Assembly: GCF_014805525.1 (NCBI RefSeq)
Contig: NZ_JACFSZ010000019.1
Coordinates: 1-64,000, forward strand
DNA: 64,000 bases
Reading direction: 5' to 3'
Source of the DNA: Rhabdothermincola sediminis
GTDB taxonomy: Bacteria > Actinomycetota > Acidimicrobiia > Acidimicrobiales > Acidimicrobilacustridaceae
The translations under genes and the position numbers were made by a program. The notes beneath the pieces are model-generated. The model did not search any database, was not told the DNA's origin, and was given only the letters and a program-made list of their open reading frames with translations. This document shows positions 1 through 10,393 of this stretch, one piece after another (the stretch's first letter is position 1; each line of letters begins with the position of its first letter).

Positions 1-102
1 GCTGGAAGGAGTCGGACCACCGGTCCGCTCCGGTCACAGTTCCGAGTCGAGCCAGACAGACCGGGCACAGCGCACCCCACGGAAAGGCCCTCCAACCAGG
101 GG

Positions 103-148
103 TGGACCCCACGGGCGACCTTAGATGGACCCCACGGGCGACCTTAGA
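103..148. repeat. 23-bp perfect tandem duplication at the recC start
   Basis: Two identical 23-base copies abut at 103-125 and 126-148, each ending in TTAGA, and the sequence then continues TG, so each copy creates a TTAGATG. The second ATG (148) is the recC start; the first (125) opens a different frame. There is no clear Shine-Dalgarno sequence before 148. Seen directly; its role is unknown. It could be a recent slippage duplication or an assembly artefact. Confidence 0.9.
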
Positions 149-3100
149 TGTCACTGCGCTCTCGTACAGTTCGCGACGTGCTGCACCTCCACGTCGCGGA
201 CGAGCTCGAGCGCCTCGTCGACCCGCTCGCCGAGGTGCTCGGACAGCCCCCGGCCGACCCGTTCACCCCCGAATGGCTGGCAACACCCTCGGCCGGCCTC
301 AGCCGATGGCTACGACTCCGTCTCGCCCGCCGCCTCGGCGCGAGCGACGGCGATGTCGATGGGGTGGCGGCGAATCTCGACCACCGCTTCCCCGGGGCGC
401 TGCACTCGTCGGTGCTCGCCGCGGACCTCGACGGCGAGCCCGACCCGTGGTCGCTGCCGCACCTCACCTGGAAGGTGCTCGGCACGCTCGACGCCGCCCG
501 GGGCGACCGGCGGCTCGGCCCCGTGGCCGCCGTGCCGGACGGGGCCACCGCCTTCGGCCAGGCTCGACGGGTGGCCGATCTGCTCGACCGCTACGCCACC
601 CACCGGCCGGCGATGCTGCGGGCCTGGGCGGAGGGCCACGGGGTGGACGGCGCGGGCGCCGGTCTCGACCCGTCGGCCGCCTGGCAGTACCACCTCTTCC
701 GATCGCTCCGGCGACGGATCGGCACTCCGAGCCCGGCTGAACGACTGCCGGGCATCGTGGCCCGGCTCCGCGACGGCGAGCAGGTGCCGGGTCTCCCCGC
801 CCGGTTGTCGTTCTTCGGCCTCTCCTCGGTCCCGGGTGGCGCGCCGTTCATCGAGCTCGTCTCCGCCATCGCCCGCAGGCATGAGGTTCACCTCTTCCTG
901 GTCCAGCCCTCACTCTCGCTCGCCCGATCGCTGCGTGCGCGCCTCCAGCCTGGCGCAGCGCCGCTCCTCCTTCGGGCCGACGACCACTCCGCGGAGGCGG
1001 TCGCGCACCCCCTTCTGCGTTCCTGGGCTCGCCCGAGCCGGGAAGCGACGATCCTCTGGGCCGCCTCGACCGCCGCGGCACCCGAGACCCGGATCGTCGA
1101 GCTCGATCCCGAGCAAGGGGGTGAGCCCCGTACCCTCCTCGAGCGGGTGCAGGCCGACCTGCGCGCCGATCGGCCCCCGGCGGGCGATCACGTGCTCGAG
1201 CCTGGCGACCGGTCGATCGAGGTGCACACCTGCCACGGGGCGATGCGGCAGGTCGAGGTGCTCCGCGACGCCATCCTCCACCGGCTGGCCGACGACCCGT
1301 CCCTCGCCGAGGACGACGTGCTCGTGGTCTGCCCCGACATCACCACCTACGCCCCCCTCGTCGAGGCGGTGTTCGGTCGCTCCGGCGCGGACCGCGGACC
1401 CTACGACGGCCAGCACACACCGCAGCTCGAGTACCACATCACCGACCGATCGCTGGTCGACACCGACGCGCTGGTCACCGCCTTCGCCAGCTTGCTCGAG
1501 CTGCTCGGCGGCCGGTTCTCGGCCTCGGCCGTGCTCGACTTCATCGCCCAGCAGCCGGTTCGCGACCGCTACGAGCTCGACGAGGAGGCACTCGACCAGA
1601 TCAACCGATGGGTGCGAGAGGCATGCGTGAAGTGGGGCCTCGACGCCGACCACCGGCGGCACTGGGACATCCCGGCCGGCTACGACGCCCTGTCGTGGCG
1701 GTTCGCGCTCGACCGCCTCCTCCTCGGCATCGCCACCAGTGACGACGGCTTCTCGCTGGCGATGGGCGGCGTACTGCCGCACGAGATCGAAGGTGACGAG
1801 GTGGCCACCGCGGGCCGTCTGGCCGATCTGCTCGGCCGGCTCCGGTGGCTGGCCGAGCAGGCTGCGGGGAAGCGCACCATCGACGAGTGGCTCGCGCTGC
1901 TCAGCGACGCGACGACCGACCTGTTCCGCGCCCCCCGCGACGAGCCGTGGCAAGCCGAACGGCTGGCTCAGGTCCTGAACGACGTCGCCGAGCAGTCCCG
2001 AGCGGGCGGTGAGGCGTCGTCGACCCCGCTCGACCTCGACGACGTCCGGCGGGTCTTCGCCGAGCCCCTCGCGGGCACGCCGCGCCGATCACACTTCTTC
2101 CGGGGCGGCATCACCGTCTCGTCGCCCACCCCGCTGCGCGGGGTGCCCTTCCGGGTGGTGTGCATCCTCGGCCTCGACGAGGACGCCCTCGCCAGGGCCG
2201 GCACCGACGGCGACGACCTGGCGGCTGCCGCACCCCACCTGGGGGACGCTGACCCGCGGGCCGATGCCAGGCAGGCCCTGCTCGAGACCATCCTGGCCGC
2301 CAGCGACCAGCTCCTCATCACCTGCACGGGACGCAGCATCGTGACCAACCAGCCCGTGCCACCGGCCACGGTCCTGGCCGAGCTGCGCGAGGTGGTGCGC
2401 AGCACCGTGCGTCCCGAGGACCGGGACCGGGTCGACCGCCAGCTCGCCATCGCCCACCCCCGCCAGCCCTTCGACGACCACAACTTCCAACCCGGCCGGC
2501 TGCGGTCCCGGCCCTGGAGCTTCGACCCGCAGCTCCTCGACGCGGCGCGGTCCCGGCGGCGCAAGCTCGAGCCGGCACCGTTCCTCGCATCACCGATCGA
2601 CCAGCGGTCCGAGGAACATCTCGACCTGGCCGACCTGCACCGGGTGCTGGGCCATCCGGTGAAGGCGTTCCTCAGCGACACCCTCGACATCGTGCTGCCG
2701 TGGGAGTCCGAGCAGGTCTCCGAGGAGCTACCCCTCTCCCTGTCCGCACTCGACAACTGGAAGCTCGCAGACCGCCTGCTGGCCGCGACACTCGCGGGGC
2801 GTGACCGGTCTGCGTGGATGCGGCGCGAGCGAGCCGCCGGCACCCTTCCGCCAGCCGACCTCGGGGAGCGAGCGCTCGACGAGGCCACCGAGAAGGTCGA
2901 CGCGCTGCTGGAGCGGCTCTCAGGATGCGGCTACGAACTCAGCACCGAGCCGAACCGGGTCCCGATCGACGTCCTGCTCCCGGACGGGACCCGACTGACC
3001 GGGCTGGTGGACGACGCCCACGCCGACCAGCCGGGCCCGGTGCGGGTCAGCGCCAGCCGGCGACGACCGAAGCAGTTCCTCGCCGCCTGGCTCGACCTCA

Positions 3101-3597
3101 TGGCCCTCACCGCCCATGATCCGAGCCGCGACTGGTGGTCGGTCACCGTCGCCCCGCACGAAGACAGCTCGAGCCGGTCCAAGCCTCCGGTGATCGAGTG
3201 CCTCGAGCCGGTCGGGCGGACCGTCGAGGATCGCCGCCGGAACGCCCTGGCTGCGCTCGGCGTGGCCGTCGACTGCTACCACCGGGCGCGTCGGGAACCG
3301 ATCCCGCTGTTCCCGAAGCTGTCCCGGCCCCTCGCCGAGGGGCGGGCCACCAAGGCGGACTGGATTGGCCGTTGGGGGGGAGACGGGACCGAGGCCGCAC
3401 ACCGGTTGGTGTTCGGCGACCTCGACTTCGCCGGTGTGCGAGCCCTTCCGGTGCAACCGCACGATCCTCCGGGCCGGGCCACCAACCGGGCGGAGCGCTT
3501 CGCGCAGTACCTGTGGGGCACCGTCCTCGACTCCTGCACCGTGTCCCACCTCGACGACGGCGAGGACGGCACCGACGACGAGGAGACCTCGGCGTGA
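148..3597 (+). CDS. recC: Exodeoxyribonuclease V, RecC (gamma) subunit
   Basis: Structural and Chi-recognition subunit of the RecBCD helicase-nuclease, which processes double-strand breaks for RecA and degrades foreign linear DNA in the cytoplasm. The 1149-residue product has the usual RecC length. Its N-terminus (HVADELERLVDPLAEVL, then a TPSAGLSRWL stretch) matches the family and the body is an inactivated helicase fold. It is the first gene of a recC-recB-recD operon and its TGA overlaps the recB GTG by four bases. The ATG at 148 is chosen because it gives the family N-terminus; it follows a tandem duplication rather than a normal ribosome-binding site, so leaderless or weak translation is possible. 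Confidence 0.93.
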   Translation: MSLRSRTVRDVLHLHVADELERLVDPLAEVLGQPPADPFTPEWLATPSAGLSRWLRLRLARRLGASDGDVDGVAANLDHRFPGALHSSVLAADLDGEPDPWSLPHLTWKVLGTLDAARGDRRLGPVAAVPDGATAFGQARRVADLLDRYATHRPAMLRAWAEGHGVDGAGAGLDPSAAWQYHLFRSLRRRIGTPSPAERLPGIVARLRDGEQVPGLPARLSFFGLSSVPGGAPFIELVSAIARRHEVHLFLVQPSLSLARSLRARLQPGAAPLLLRADDHSAEAVAHPLLRSWARPSREATILWAASTAAAPETRIVELDPEQGGEPRTLLERVQADLRADRPPAGDHVLEPGDRSIEVHTCHGAMRQVEVLRDAILHRLADDPSLAEDDVLVVCPDITTYAPLVEAVFGRSGADRGPYDGQHTPQLEYHITDRSLVDTDALVTAFASLLELLGGRFSASAVLDFIAQQPVRDRYELDEEALDQINRWVREACVKWGLDADHRRHWDIPAGYDALSWRFALDRLLLGIATSDDGFSLAMGGVLPHEIEGDEVATAGRLADLLGRLRWLAEQAAGKRTIDEWLALLSDATTDLFRAPRDEPWQAERLAQVLNDVAEQSRAGGEASSTPLDLDDVRRVFAEPLAGTPRRSHFFRGGITVSSPTPLRGVPFRVVCILGLDEDALARAGTDGDDLAAAAPHLGDADPRADARQALLETILAASDQLLITCTGRSIVTNQPVPPATVLAELREVVRSTVRPEDRDRVDRQLAIAHPRQPFDDHNFQPGRLRSRPWSFDPQLLDAARSRRRKLEPAPFLASPIDQRSEEHLDLADLHRVLGHPVKAFLSDTLDIVLPWESEQVSEELPLSLSALDNWKLADRLLAATLAGRDRSAWMRRERAAGTLPPADLGERALDEATEKVDALLERLSGCGYELSTEPNRVPIDVLLPDGTRLTGLVDDAHADQPGPVRVSASRRRPKQFLAAWLDLMALTAHDPSRDWWSVTVAPHEDSSSRSKPPVIECLEPVGRTVEDRRRNALAALGVAVDCYHRARREPIPLFPKLSRPLAEGRATKADWIGRWGGDGTEAAHRLVFGDLDFAGVRALPVQPHDPPGRATNRAERFAQYLWGTVLDSCTVSHLDDGEDGTDDEETSA

Positions 3598-6500
3598 GCA
3601 GCTCGCCCATCCCGCGGTTCGACCCGACCGCCGCGCTGCCCACCGGTCGGGTCGCCATCGAGGCCAGCGCGGGCACCGGCAAGACGTACGCGCTGAGCAG
3701 CCTGGCCACCCGCTACGTGGTGGAGGGTGACCTCGACATCGGCGACCTGCTCGTGGTCACCTTCACCCGGGCCGCCGCGGCCGAGCTCCGGGATCGGGTA
3801 CGGGACCGCCTCGCCCAGACCCGCACCGCCCTGGCGACGGTGCTCGACGGGGGCGACCCACCGGCCGACGATGAGGTGCTCCGGCTGCTCTGCGCTGGCG
3901 ACCTCGAGGAGCGGCTCGAGCGGTCGACGGCCGCCCTGGCCGGCTTCGACAGCGCCTGCATCACCACCATCCACGGTTTCGCATCGCAAATGCTCGGCGC
4001 CCTCGGCGTGGCATCGGGCGACTTCGACGCCACCTTCGCCGAGGACGGCGACGAGACACTCCGCCAGACCTGCGCCGACCTGCTCGTGGCGGCGGCCCTG
4101 TCCGGCGCCCACCCCGCCGATCACCTGCCCGATCACGACACCCTGCTCAAGCTGGCTCGCGCCGTCGGCGGCAACCCCGGCATCGCGCTGGCGCCCGACC
4201 CCGATCCGGCGAGCTCGAACGACATCGCCGTGCTCCGCCGCCGGCTGGTCGAGCGGGTGGTGCTCGAAGCGGAGCGTCGCCGGCGAGCGCAGGCCACCCT
4301 GTCCTTCGACGACCTGCTCACCCGGCTCCGGGATGCCCTGGCGAGCACCGGGGGCGGGATGGCGGTGCGCGACGCGCTCCGACGACGTTTCAAGGTCGCC
4401 CTCATCGACGAGTTCCAGGACACCGATCCTGTGCAGTGGCAGATCTTCGACGCCGTGTTCGGTCGCCCCGACACCGGGAGCACCCTGGTCATCGTCGGCG
4501 ACCCCAAGCAGTCGATCTACGCGTTCCGCGGCGCGGACGTGCACACCTACCTGGAGGCCATCGACTCGGGGACGACGAGGAGCGAGACGCTGGCTACGAA
4601 CTGGCGCTCCGACGCCACACTGCTCGACGCGCTCGACGCATTGCTCTCGGGCGCCACCTTCGGCGACGAGCGCATCCGCTTCCACCAGGTGGAGCCCGCA
4701 CCCGGACATGGCGACCAGCGGATCCGCTCGGTACGCGGCGAAGAGCTTCCGGCGCTCTCGCTCCGCCTCGCCACCCATCCCTCCCTCGGCCGGCAACAAC
4801 GGAGCCCAGGGGTGGTGCTGGCCGACCATGCAGAGCAGGCCGTGTACGCGGACCTCGCCGAGCAGGTCCGCCTCCTCCTCGAGGACGCCGAGCTGCGGGA
4901 CGGCGACCTCTGGCGCCGGGTGACCCCGCGAGACGTGGCGGTGCTCGTGGTGGCGAACAAGGACGCGGCCGACGTGCAGTCGGCACTCGCTGCCAGCGAC
5001 ATCCCCGCCGTGGTCTCCCGCGGAGTCTCGGTGCTCGAGACCACCGCCGCACAGCAGTGGCGATGGCTGCTCGAAGCCGTCGGCCAACCGGCCGATCCGC
5101 GGCGGGCCGGCACCGCCGCCCTGAGCTGGTTCGTCGGATGGACCGCCGACCGGCTCCACCACGACGACGGCACGGCCCTGGCGGAGGTGCAGGAGCAGCT
5201 CCACCACTGGGCGAGCGTGCTACGCACCCGCGGGCCGGCGGAGTTCCTCCGTCGGGTGCGATCCGACTCGGGGGTCGCACCGCGCCTGCTCGCCCGGCCG
5301 TCCGGCGAACGGGACCTCACCGACCTCGATCACCTGGCCGAGCTCCTGACCCTCTCGGCGCCCGCCCACGCCGGGCCGGCCGGTCTGGTCGCCGCCCTCG
5401 ACCGGCTCGCCGACCTCAAGCCCGACGAGACCGGCCTGAGCATCACCGCCCGGCGCATCGAATCCGAGGCCGACGCGGTGCAGATCATGACCGTCCACGC
5501 CGCCAAGGGGCTCGAGTTCCCCATCGTGTGCTGCCCCAACCTGTGGCGGGGAAGCCCGACGACCGTCCGCGACCTCATCATCTACGCGGACCCGCAGACC
5601 GGGCGGCGCACCATCGACCTCTGCCCGGAGCCCCCCTGGCCGGACAACCGGACGGCCAAGGAACGCAAGCGGCTCGCCGAGCGAGCGGCGGTCGGCGAGA
5701 ACCTCCGCCTGCTGTACGTGGCCCTGACCCGGGCTCGGCATCGACTGCTCGTGTGGTGGTGCCGCGCGAGCTTGAGCGACCGCACGGGTCTGGCCCGCGT
5801 GCTGTTCGCCCGTGACGGCCAAGGCCGGATCGACCCGCAGCTCTTCGACGCCGAGCGGGTCGCCATCCCCCCCGATAACGAGGTACCCGACCGCCTGCGG
5901 CCCATCGTCACCGCGGCCGGAGGCACCGTGGCCACGGCGATCGTCGGGCCACCCGCCGGTCCCGTCCGCTGGGAGGGCGGCACCGGTCGGGAGACGGGCG
6001 AGCTGTCCGTGGCCACGCTCGAACGGGAGCTCGACCGGGCCCGCCGGCGATGGTCGTTCACGATGATGGCCAGGGCCTACGGCGAGTCAGGGGTCGATCC
6101 GTTCGACGACACGCTGGGCGACGCAGCCGCCGGCGACGAACCACCCGAGGACCTCACCGGCGAACCCATGCCCGCGGAGGATCTGACCCCCGACACGCCG
6201 GCCGCGAAGCCAGCACTCCCGCTCGGCGACGTCCGGGGCGGCACAGCGTTCGGCAACCTGGTGCACGACGTGCTCGAGCACACGGACTTCGCGGCCTGCG
6301 ACCTGCGGGCCGAGCTCCACCAGCAGGTGGTGCGGGCGGCGCGCTGGCGAAGGACGTCCGGCGTCGACCCCGACACCCTCACGGAGGGGTTGATCTGCTC
6401 GCTGACCACCCCGCTCGGCCCGCAGCTCGACCATCGCTGCCTGCGCGACTTCGAGCGCGCCGATCGCCTCGACGAGTTGGCGTTCGAGCTGGCACTGGCC

Positions 6501-7037
6501 GGTCGCGGGACGGGTGCCGACGACGCCTCGATCGGGGGCTTGATCCTCCGGCACCTACCCGCCGGGCATGGTCTGCGGCCCTGGGCCGAGACGCTCGCCG
6601 ATGGCGCCCTGCGGCGCCAGCTCGCTGGCCATCTCACCGGCTCGATCGACCTCGTGCTGCGGCTCAAGCGGCACGCCCAACCCGACCGGTTCGTGGTGGT
6701 CGACTACAAGACCAACGCCCTCACCCCCCGAGGGGCTTCACCCGCGCTCGAGCACTACCACCCCGACCGCCTCCCCGCCGCGATGGCCGAGCACCACTAC
6801 CCGCTCCAGGCCCTGCTCTACGCCGTAGCCCTGCACCGGTACCTGCGCTGGCGAGTCCCCGGCTACGACCCGGCGATCCACCTCGGAGGGATCACCTACC
6901 TGTTCCTGCGAGGCATGGTCGGCCCGGAGACCCCGACCGCCGGCGGCGTGCCCTACGGGGTGTTCGCCTGGCAGCCACCCGCGGCCCTCATCACCGAGCT
7001 CAGCGATCTCCTGCACGGGCGCGAGGTGACGCCATGA
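3594..7037 (+). CDS. recB: Exodeoxyribonuclease V, RecB (beta) helicase-nuclease subunit
   Basis: SF1A 3'-5' helicase plus nuclease of RecBCD, 1147 residues. Walker A ASAGTGKT lies at residues 24-31, motif II DEFQDTD near 270, motif III GDPKQSIYAFRG near 300, the VHAAKGLEF motif near 633 and motif VI YVALTRAR near 706. The C-terminal RecB nuclease domain keeps GTAFGNLVHDVLEH, the metal ligand in GSIDLVL, VVDYKTN near 1036 and the following Q-x-x-x-Y, so the nuclease looks active. The GTG at 3594 overlaps the recC stop (GTGA), and the longer upstream reading frame is noncoding shadow. The stop overlaps recD in an ATGA. Confidence 0.96.
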   Translation: MSSSPIPRFDPTAALPTGRVAIEASAGTGKTYALSSLATRYVVEGDLDIGDLLVVTFTRAAAAELRDRVRDRLAQTRTALATVLDGGDPPADDEVLRLLCAGDLEERLERSTAALAGFDSACITTIHGFASQMLGALGVASGDFDATFAEDGDETLRQTCADLLVAAALSGAHPADHLPDHDTLLKLARAVGGNPGIALAPDPDPASSNDIAVLRRRLVERVVLEAERRRRAQATLSFDDLLTRLRDALASTGGGMAVRDALRRRFKVALIDEFQDTDPVQWQIFDAVFGRPDTGSTLVIVGDPKQSIYAFRGADVHTYLEAIDSGTTRSETLATNWRSDATLLDALDALLSGATFGDERIRFHQVEPAPGHGDQRIRSVRGEELPALSLRLATHPSLGRQQRSPGVVLADHAEQAVYADLAEQVRLLLEDAELRDGDLWRRVTPRDVAVLVVANKDAADVQSALAASDIPAVVSRGVSVLETTAAQQWRWLLEAVGQPADPRRAGTAALSWFVGWTADRLHHDDGTALAEVQEQLHHWASVLRTRGPAEFLRRVRSDSGVAPRLLARPSGERDLTDLDHLAELLTLSAPAHAGPAGLVAALDRLADLKPDETGLSITARRIESEADAVQIMTVHAAKGLEFPIVCCPNLWRGSPTTVRDLIIYADPQTGRRTIDLCPEPPWPDNRTAKERKRLAERAAVGENLRLLYVALTRARHRLLVWWCRASLSDRTGLARVLFARDGQGRIDPQLFDAERVAIPPDNEVPDRLRPIVTAAGGTVATAIVGPPAGPVRWEGGTGRETGELSVATLERELDRARRRWSFTMMARAYGESGVDPFDDTLGDAAAGDEPPEDLTGEPMPAEDLTPDTPAAKPALPLGDVRGGTAFGNLVHDVLEHTDFAACDLRAELHQQVVRAARWRRTSGVDPDTLTEGLICSLTTPLGPQLDHRCLRDFERADRLDELAFELALAGRGTGADDASIGGLILRHLPAGHGLRPWAETLADGALRRQLAGHLTGSIDLVLRLKRHAQPDRFVVVDYKTNALTPRGASPALEHYHPDRLPAAMAEHHYPLQALLYAVALHRYLRWRVPGYDPAIHLGGITYLFLRGMVGPETPTAGGVPYGVFAWQPPAALITELSDLLHGREVTP

Positions 7038-8908
7038 CGGCGCCCACCCCGCTCTTGAGCCCGCTGGTCACCTGCCTGGCGCCCTTTGTCGAGGCCGGCG
7101 TGCTCGACCACGCCGATGTGCACCTCGCTGAGGCCGTCGGGCGGCTGACGCCCACCACCTCACCCGAGGTCCTGCTGGCCGCCGCGTTGACCGTGCGAGC
7201 CGTCCGGCTGAACCACGTGTGCGTCGTGATCGACGAGCTGCCCGGCTCGATCGTGCTCGACGACATCGACGACCCGGTCGACCTGTCATCGCTCCCGTGG
7301 CCCTCACCCGAGCGCTGGAGCGCCGAGCTGCGCGGCAGTGACGCGGTGGCCACCGTGATCGGCGACACCTCGCCCGGCGCGGGTGCCGTCGGGGGCACGA
7401 TCCGCCCCCTGGTCTTCGACGGCACCCGGCTCTACCTCGAGCGCTACTGGCGCTTCGAACAGCAGGTGGCGAACGACCTCATCACCCGGGCAGCCACCCG
7501 ATCCCCGGGCGCGACCGGGGTCGGCGCGGCCGTGGTCGAGGCCCTCGACCACCTGTTCCCACCCGCGCCCGGCGACGTCGACCTCCAGCGCCGGGCGGCC
7601 GAGGTGGCGTTGACCAGCAACCTGACCGTGATCGCCGGCGGTCCCGGGACCGGCAAGACCCGCACCATCGCCCGGATGCTGGCCGTCGCCCACCAGCTCG
7701 CCGAGCAGCAGGGCCGACCCCTGGAGATCGCGCTGGCCGCCCCCACCGGGAAGGCTGCTGCCCGGATGACCGACGCGATCCGCCAGGCGATCGACGAGGC
7801 GGCCATCGGTGGCGAGCTGGCAGAGGTCCTCCGCGGTCTCGAGGCCTCGACCATCCACCGGCTCATCGGCGTTCGGGGCACGACCGCCCGCCACCACCGC
7901 CACCACCCCATACCTGCCGACGTGGTGGTGGTCGACGAGGCCTCGATGGTGTCGTTGCCGCTGATGGCCCGCCTGCTCGACGCGGTGCGTCCCGAGGCGA
8001 AGGTCGTGTTGGTGGGCGACCCCCACCAGCTCGCGAGCATCGAAGCCGGCGCCGTGCTCGCCGATCTCGTCGCCGACACGGCGGCCCGCGATCGCGGCCC
8101 GCTCGCGGGGAACGTGGTGGTGCTCGAACAGTTCCACCGGTTCGGTGCCGACTCGACCATCGCCGAGCTCGCCGAGGCGATCCGCCGGGGCGACCCCGAT
8201 CGCACGATCGCCCTGCTGGCCGCTGGAGCCGACGACGTCGAGTGGATCCGACCTGATGACACCCGGGCGCTGGCTCGCCTCGAGCAGGTCGTGATCGACA
8301 ACGCGATCCGGGTGGCGGGCGCGGCGATTGACGGCGACCCGGCGACCGGTCTCGCCATCGCCGAGGAGCTCAAGGTCCTGGCCGCCACCCGTCGGGGTCC
8401 GCTCGGCACCGACGACTGGCGAGCGCGCATCGAAGGGGCGCTCGCCCGCACCGACATCCGCGGCGCCGACGGGCGAACCGTCCGGTTGGGCCTCGGCGAG
8501 ACCTGGTACGCCGGTCGACCGGTCATCGTCACCCGCAACGATCCGCTCCACCACCTGGTCAACGGCGACACGGGGCTGGTGATGCGCGACGACCGTGGCC
8601 GCCCGGTGGCCGCCTTCCGTTCCGCCGACGAGTGCGGGATCCGCCTGCTGCCCACCTCGCAGCTCCCTGCGGTCGAGACCTGGTGGTCGATGACCATCCA
8701 CAAGAGCCAGGGATCGGAGTACCGGCACGCGGTCGTCTCGCTGCCCCGAGCCGAGTCACCGATCCTGACCCGGGAGCTGCTCTACACCGGGGTCACCCGA
8801 GCCCGGGAGCGGGTGACGGTGGTGGGCGGCGAGGACGCCATCCGCGCCGCGGTCACCCGTCGGGTCGCCCGGGCCACCGGCTTGGCGACCCGGCTCTGGA
8901 GCGCCTGA
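7034..8908 (+). CDS. recD: Exodeoxyribonuclease V, RecD (alpha) helicase subunit
   Basis: SF1B 5'-3' helicase of RecBCD, 624 residues. An N-terminal RecD domain is followed by Walker A GGPGTGKT near residue 200, motif II VVVDEASMVSLPL near 299, GDPHQLASIEAG, the HKSQGSEY motif near 555 and the TGVTRARERV motif near 588. All helicase motifs are intact. The ATG at 7034 overlaps the recB TGA. The operon ends here, 33 bases before the convergent oxidase gene, so a complete three-subunit enzyme is encoded. Confidence 0.95.
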   Translation: MTAPTPLLSPLVTCLAPFVEAGVLDHADVHLAEAVGRLTPTTSPEVLLAAALTVRAVRLNHVCVVIDELPGSIVLDDIDDPVDLSSLPWPSPERWSAELRGSDAVATVIGDTSPGAGAVGGTIRPLVFDGTRLYLERYWRFEQQVANDLITRAATRSPGATGVGAAVVEALDHLFPPAPGDVDLQRRAAEVALTSNLTVIAGGPGTGKTRTIARMLAVAHQLAEQQGRPLEIALAAPTGKAAARMTDAIRQAIDEAAIGGELAEVLRGLEASTIHRLIGVRGTTARHHRHHPIPADVVVVDEASMVSLPLMARLLDAVRPEAKVVLVGDPHQLASIEAGAVLADLVADTAARDRGPLAGNVVVLEQFHRFGADSTIAELAEAIRRGDPDRTIALLAAGADDVEWIRPDDTRALARLEQVVIDNAIRVAGAAIDGDPATGLAIAEELKVLAATRRGPLGTDDWRARIEGALARTDIRGADGRTVRLGLGETWYAGRPVIVTRNDPLHHLVNGDTGLVMRDDRGRPVAAFRSADECGIRLLPTSQLPAVETWWSMTIHKSQGSEYRHAVVSLPRAESPILTRELLYTGVTRARERVTVVGGEDAIRAAVTRRVARATGLATRLWSA

Positions 8909-8941
8909 CCGGCGGGCCACCGCCACGCCGAGCCTGCTGGC

Positions 8942-10312
8942 TCACACCCACTTACCCGGATTGAGGATGTCGTAGGGGTCGAGCGCCTGCTTGATGCGAC
9001 GGGTGAGGTCCATCACGTCGCCGCCGAGCTGGCTGACCAGGTGGCGGGCCTTGAGCACCCCGATGCCGTGCTCGCCGGTCACCGTCCCGCCCAGCGCCAG
9101 CGCCACGTCCATGATCGCATCGAAAGCGGCGAGGGCTCGGCTGGCGGCATCACCGTCATCGGGATCGAACGTGACCAGCGGGTGGAAGTTGCCGTCCCCC
9201 GCGTGACCGATGACCGGGATGGAGATCCGGTGTTCCACGGCCACCGCCTCCACCTCCTCCAGCAGATCGGGGATGCGGGGCACGGGCACGCCGACGTCCT
9301 CGATCAGCACGGCACCGGTCCGCTCCACACAGGGGATCGCCATGCGCCGGGCGCCCATGAGCAGCTCGCCCTCGTCCCGGTCGTCGGTGGCGGCGAGGTA
9401 GGTGGCGCCACTGGTCTCGCAGGCCTCGGCGATCCGGTGGGCTTCGTCGCCGCCGCCGTCGGTGCGGGCCAGCAGCAGCGCTGCGGCGGTCGTGTCGAGA
9501 CCCATCGGCTTGACGGCCTCGACCGCAGCGATCGCGGCGCGGTCCATCAACTCGAGCGCCGCGGGACGCACGGCGGACACGATGCGGGTCACCGCGTGGC
9601 CGGCGTCGACGAGGGAGGCGAAGCTGGCCACGACGGTCGAGGCCGGTGGGGGAAGTGGGCGCAGGCGCAGTACGGCTTCGGTGATCACCCCGAGGGTGCC
9701 CTCCGAGCCCACGAAGAGACGCTTGAGGTCGTAGCCGGCGACGTCTTTGATGGTGCGCCCCCCGAGCCGCACGGCCCGCCCGTCGGCGAGCACCACCTCG
9801 ATGCCGAGCACGTAGTCGGTGGTCACCCCGTACTTGACGCAGCACAGGCCGCCGGCATTGGTGGCCAGGTTGCCGCCGATGGAGCAGATCTCGAACGATG
9901 ACGGGTCGGGCGGGTACCACAGACCTTCGGCGGCGGCGGCCTGCTTGAGCTCGGCATTGCGGATGCCGGGGCCGGCGATGGCCACCATCGCGGCGGTGTC
10001 GATCGACAGGGCGCGCATCCGCTCGGTGGACAGGACGATGCAGCCGTCGACGGCCGTGGACCCGCCCGACAGGCCGGTGCCGAGACCGCGGGGCACCACC
10101 GGGACCCGGAACCGGGACGCCACCCGCATGACCGCCTGCACGTCGGCGGTGTGGCGGGCCCGCACCAGCGCCAGGGGCGTGCCGGGAGCGACGGTCGTGG
10201 CCCGGTCGGTCGTGTACCCGGCCATCACGTCGGCGTCGAGGACCACGGGCCGCTCGCCCAGCTCGGCCAGCAGCGCCGAGCGGACGTCACCGTCGCGGGA
10301 GGGATCTCGCAC
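8942..10312 (-). CDS. FAD-binding oxidase, GlcD/lactate dehydrogenase type
   Basis: Predicted FAD-linked 2-hydroxyacid dehydrogenase (glycolate/D-lactate family) of 456 residues. The FAD_binding_4 domain carries the GTGLSGGS loop, then INxxG-like SIGGNLATNAGG and the VLADGRAVRLGG segment. The C-terminal FAD-oxidase domain has the metal-binding IGHAGDGN and the family end motif GEHGIGVLKA with the terminal NPGK. GTG at 10312 gives the usual family length; a later ATG at DADVMAGY is an alternative. It stands alone, without GlcE or GlcF, and is divergent from the oxidoreductase at 10394. The exact substrate cannot be read from sequence. Confidence 0.88.
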   Translation of the reverse strand: MRDPSRDGDVRSALLAELGERPVVLDADVMAGYTTDRATTVAPGTPLALVRARHTADVQAVMRVASRFRVPVVPRGLGTGLSGGSTAVDGCIVLSTERMRALSIDTAAMVAIAGPGIRNAELKQAAAAEGLWYPPDPSSFEICSIGGNLATNAGGLCCVKYGVTTDYVLGIEVVLADGRAVRLGGRTIKDVAGYDLKRLFVGSEGTLGVITEAVLRLRPLPPPASTVVASFASLVDAGHAVTRIVSAVRPAALELMDRAAIAAVEAVKPMGLDTTAAALLLARTDGGGDEAHRIAEACETSGATYLAATDDRDEGELLMGARRMAIPCVERTGAVLIEDVGVPVPRIPDLLEEVEAVAVEHRISIPVIGHAGDGNFHPLVTFDPDDGDAASRALAAFDAIMDVALALGGTVTGEHGIGVLKARHLVSQLGGDVMDLTRRIKQALDPYDILNPGKWV

Positions 10313-10393
10313 GTCACCATCCTCTCGTCCCGGCGCCCGGCGCGCCCGCCCGCGGCGGCTACCGTCGCCGGGGCATCGGTCGAGGAGGACGCC

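Noticed and set aside
3135-3593. N-terminal extension of RecB
   Set aside because: It lies inside recC in another frame and precedes the canonical RecB N-terminus; the GTGA overlap start at 3594 is better.
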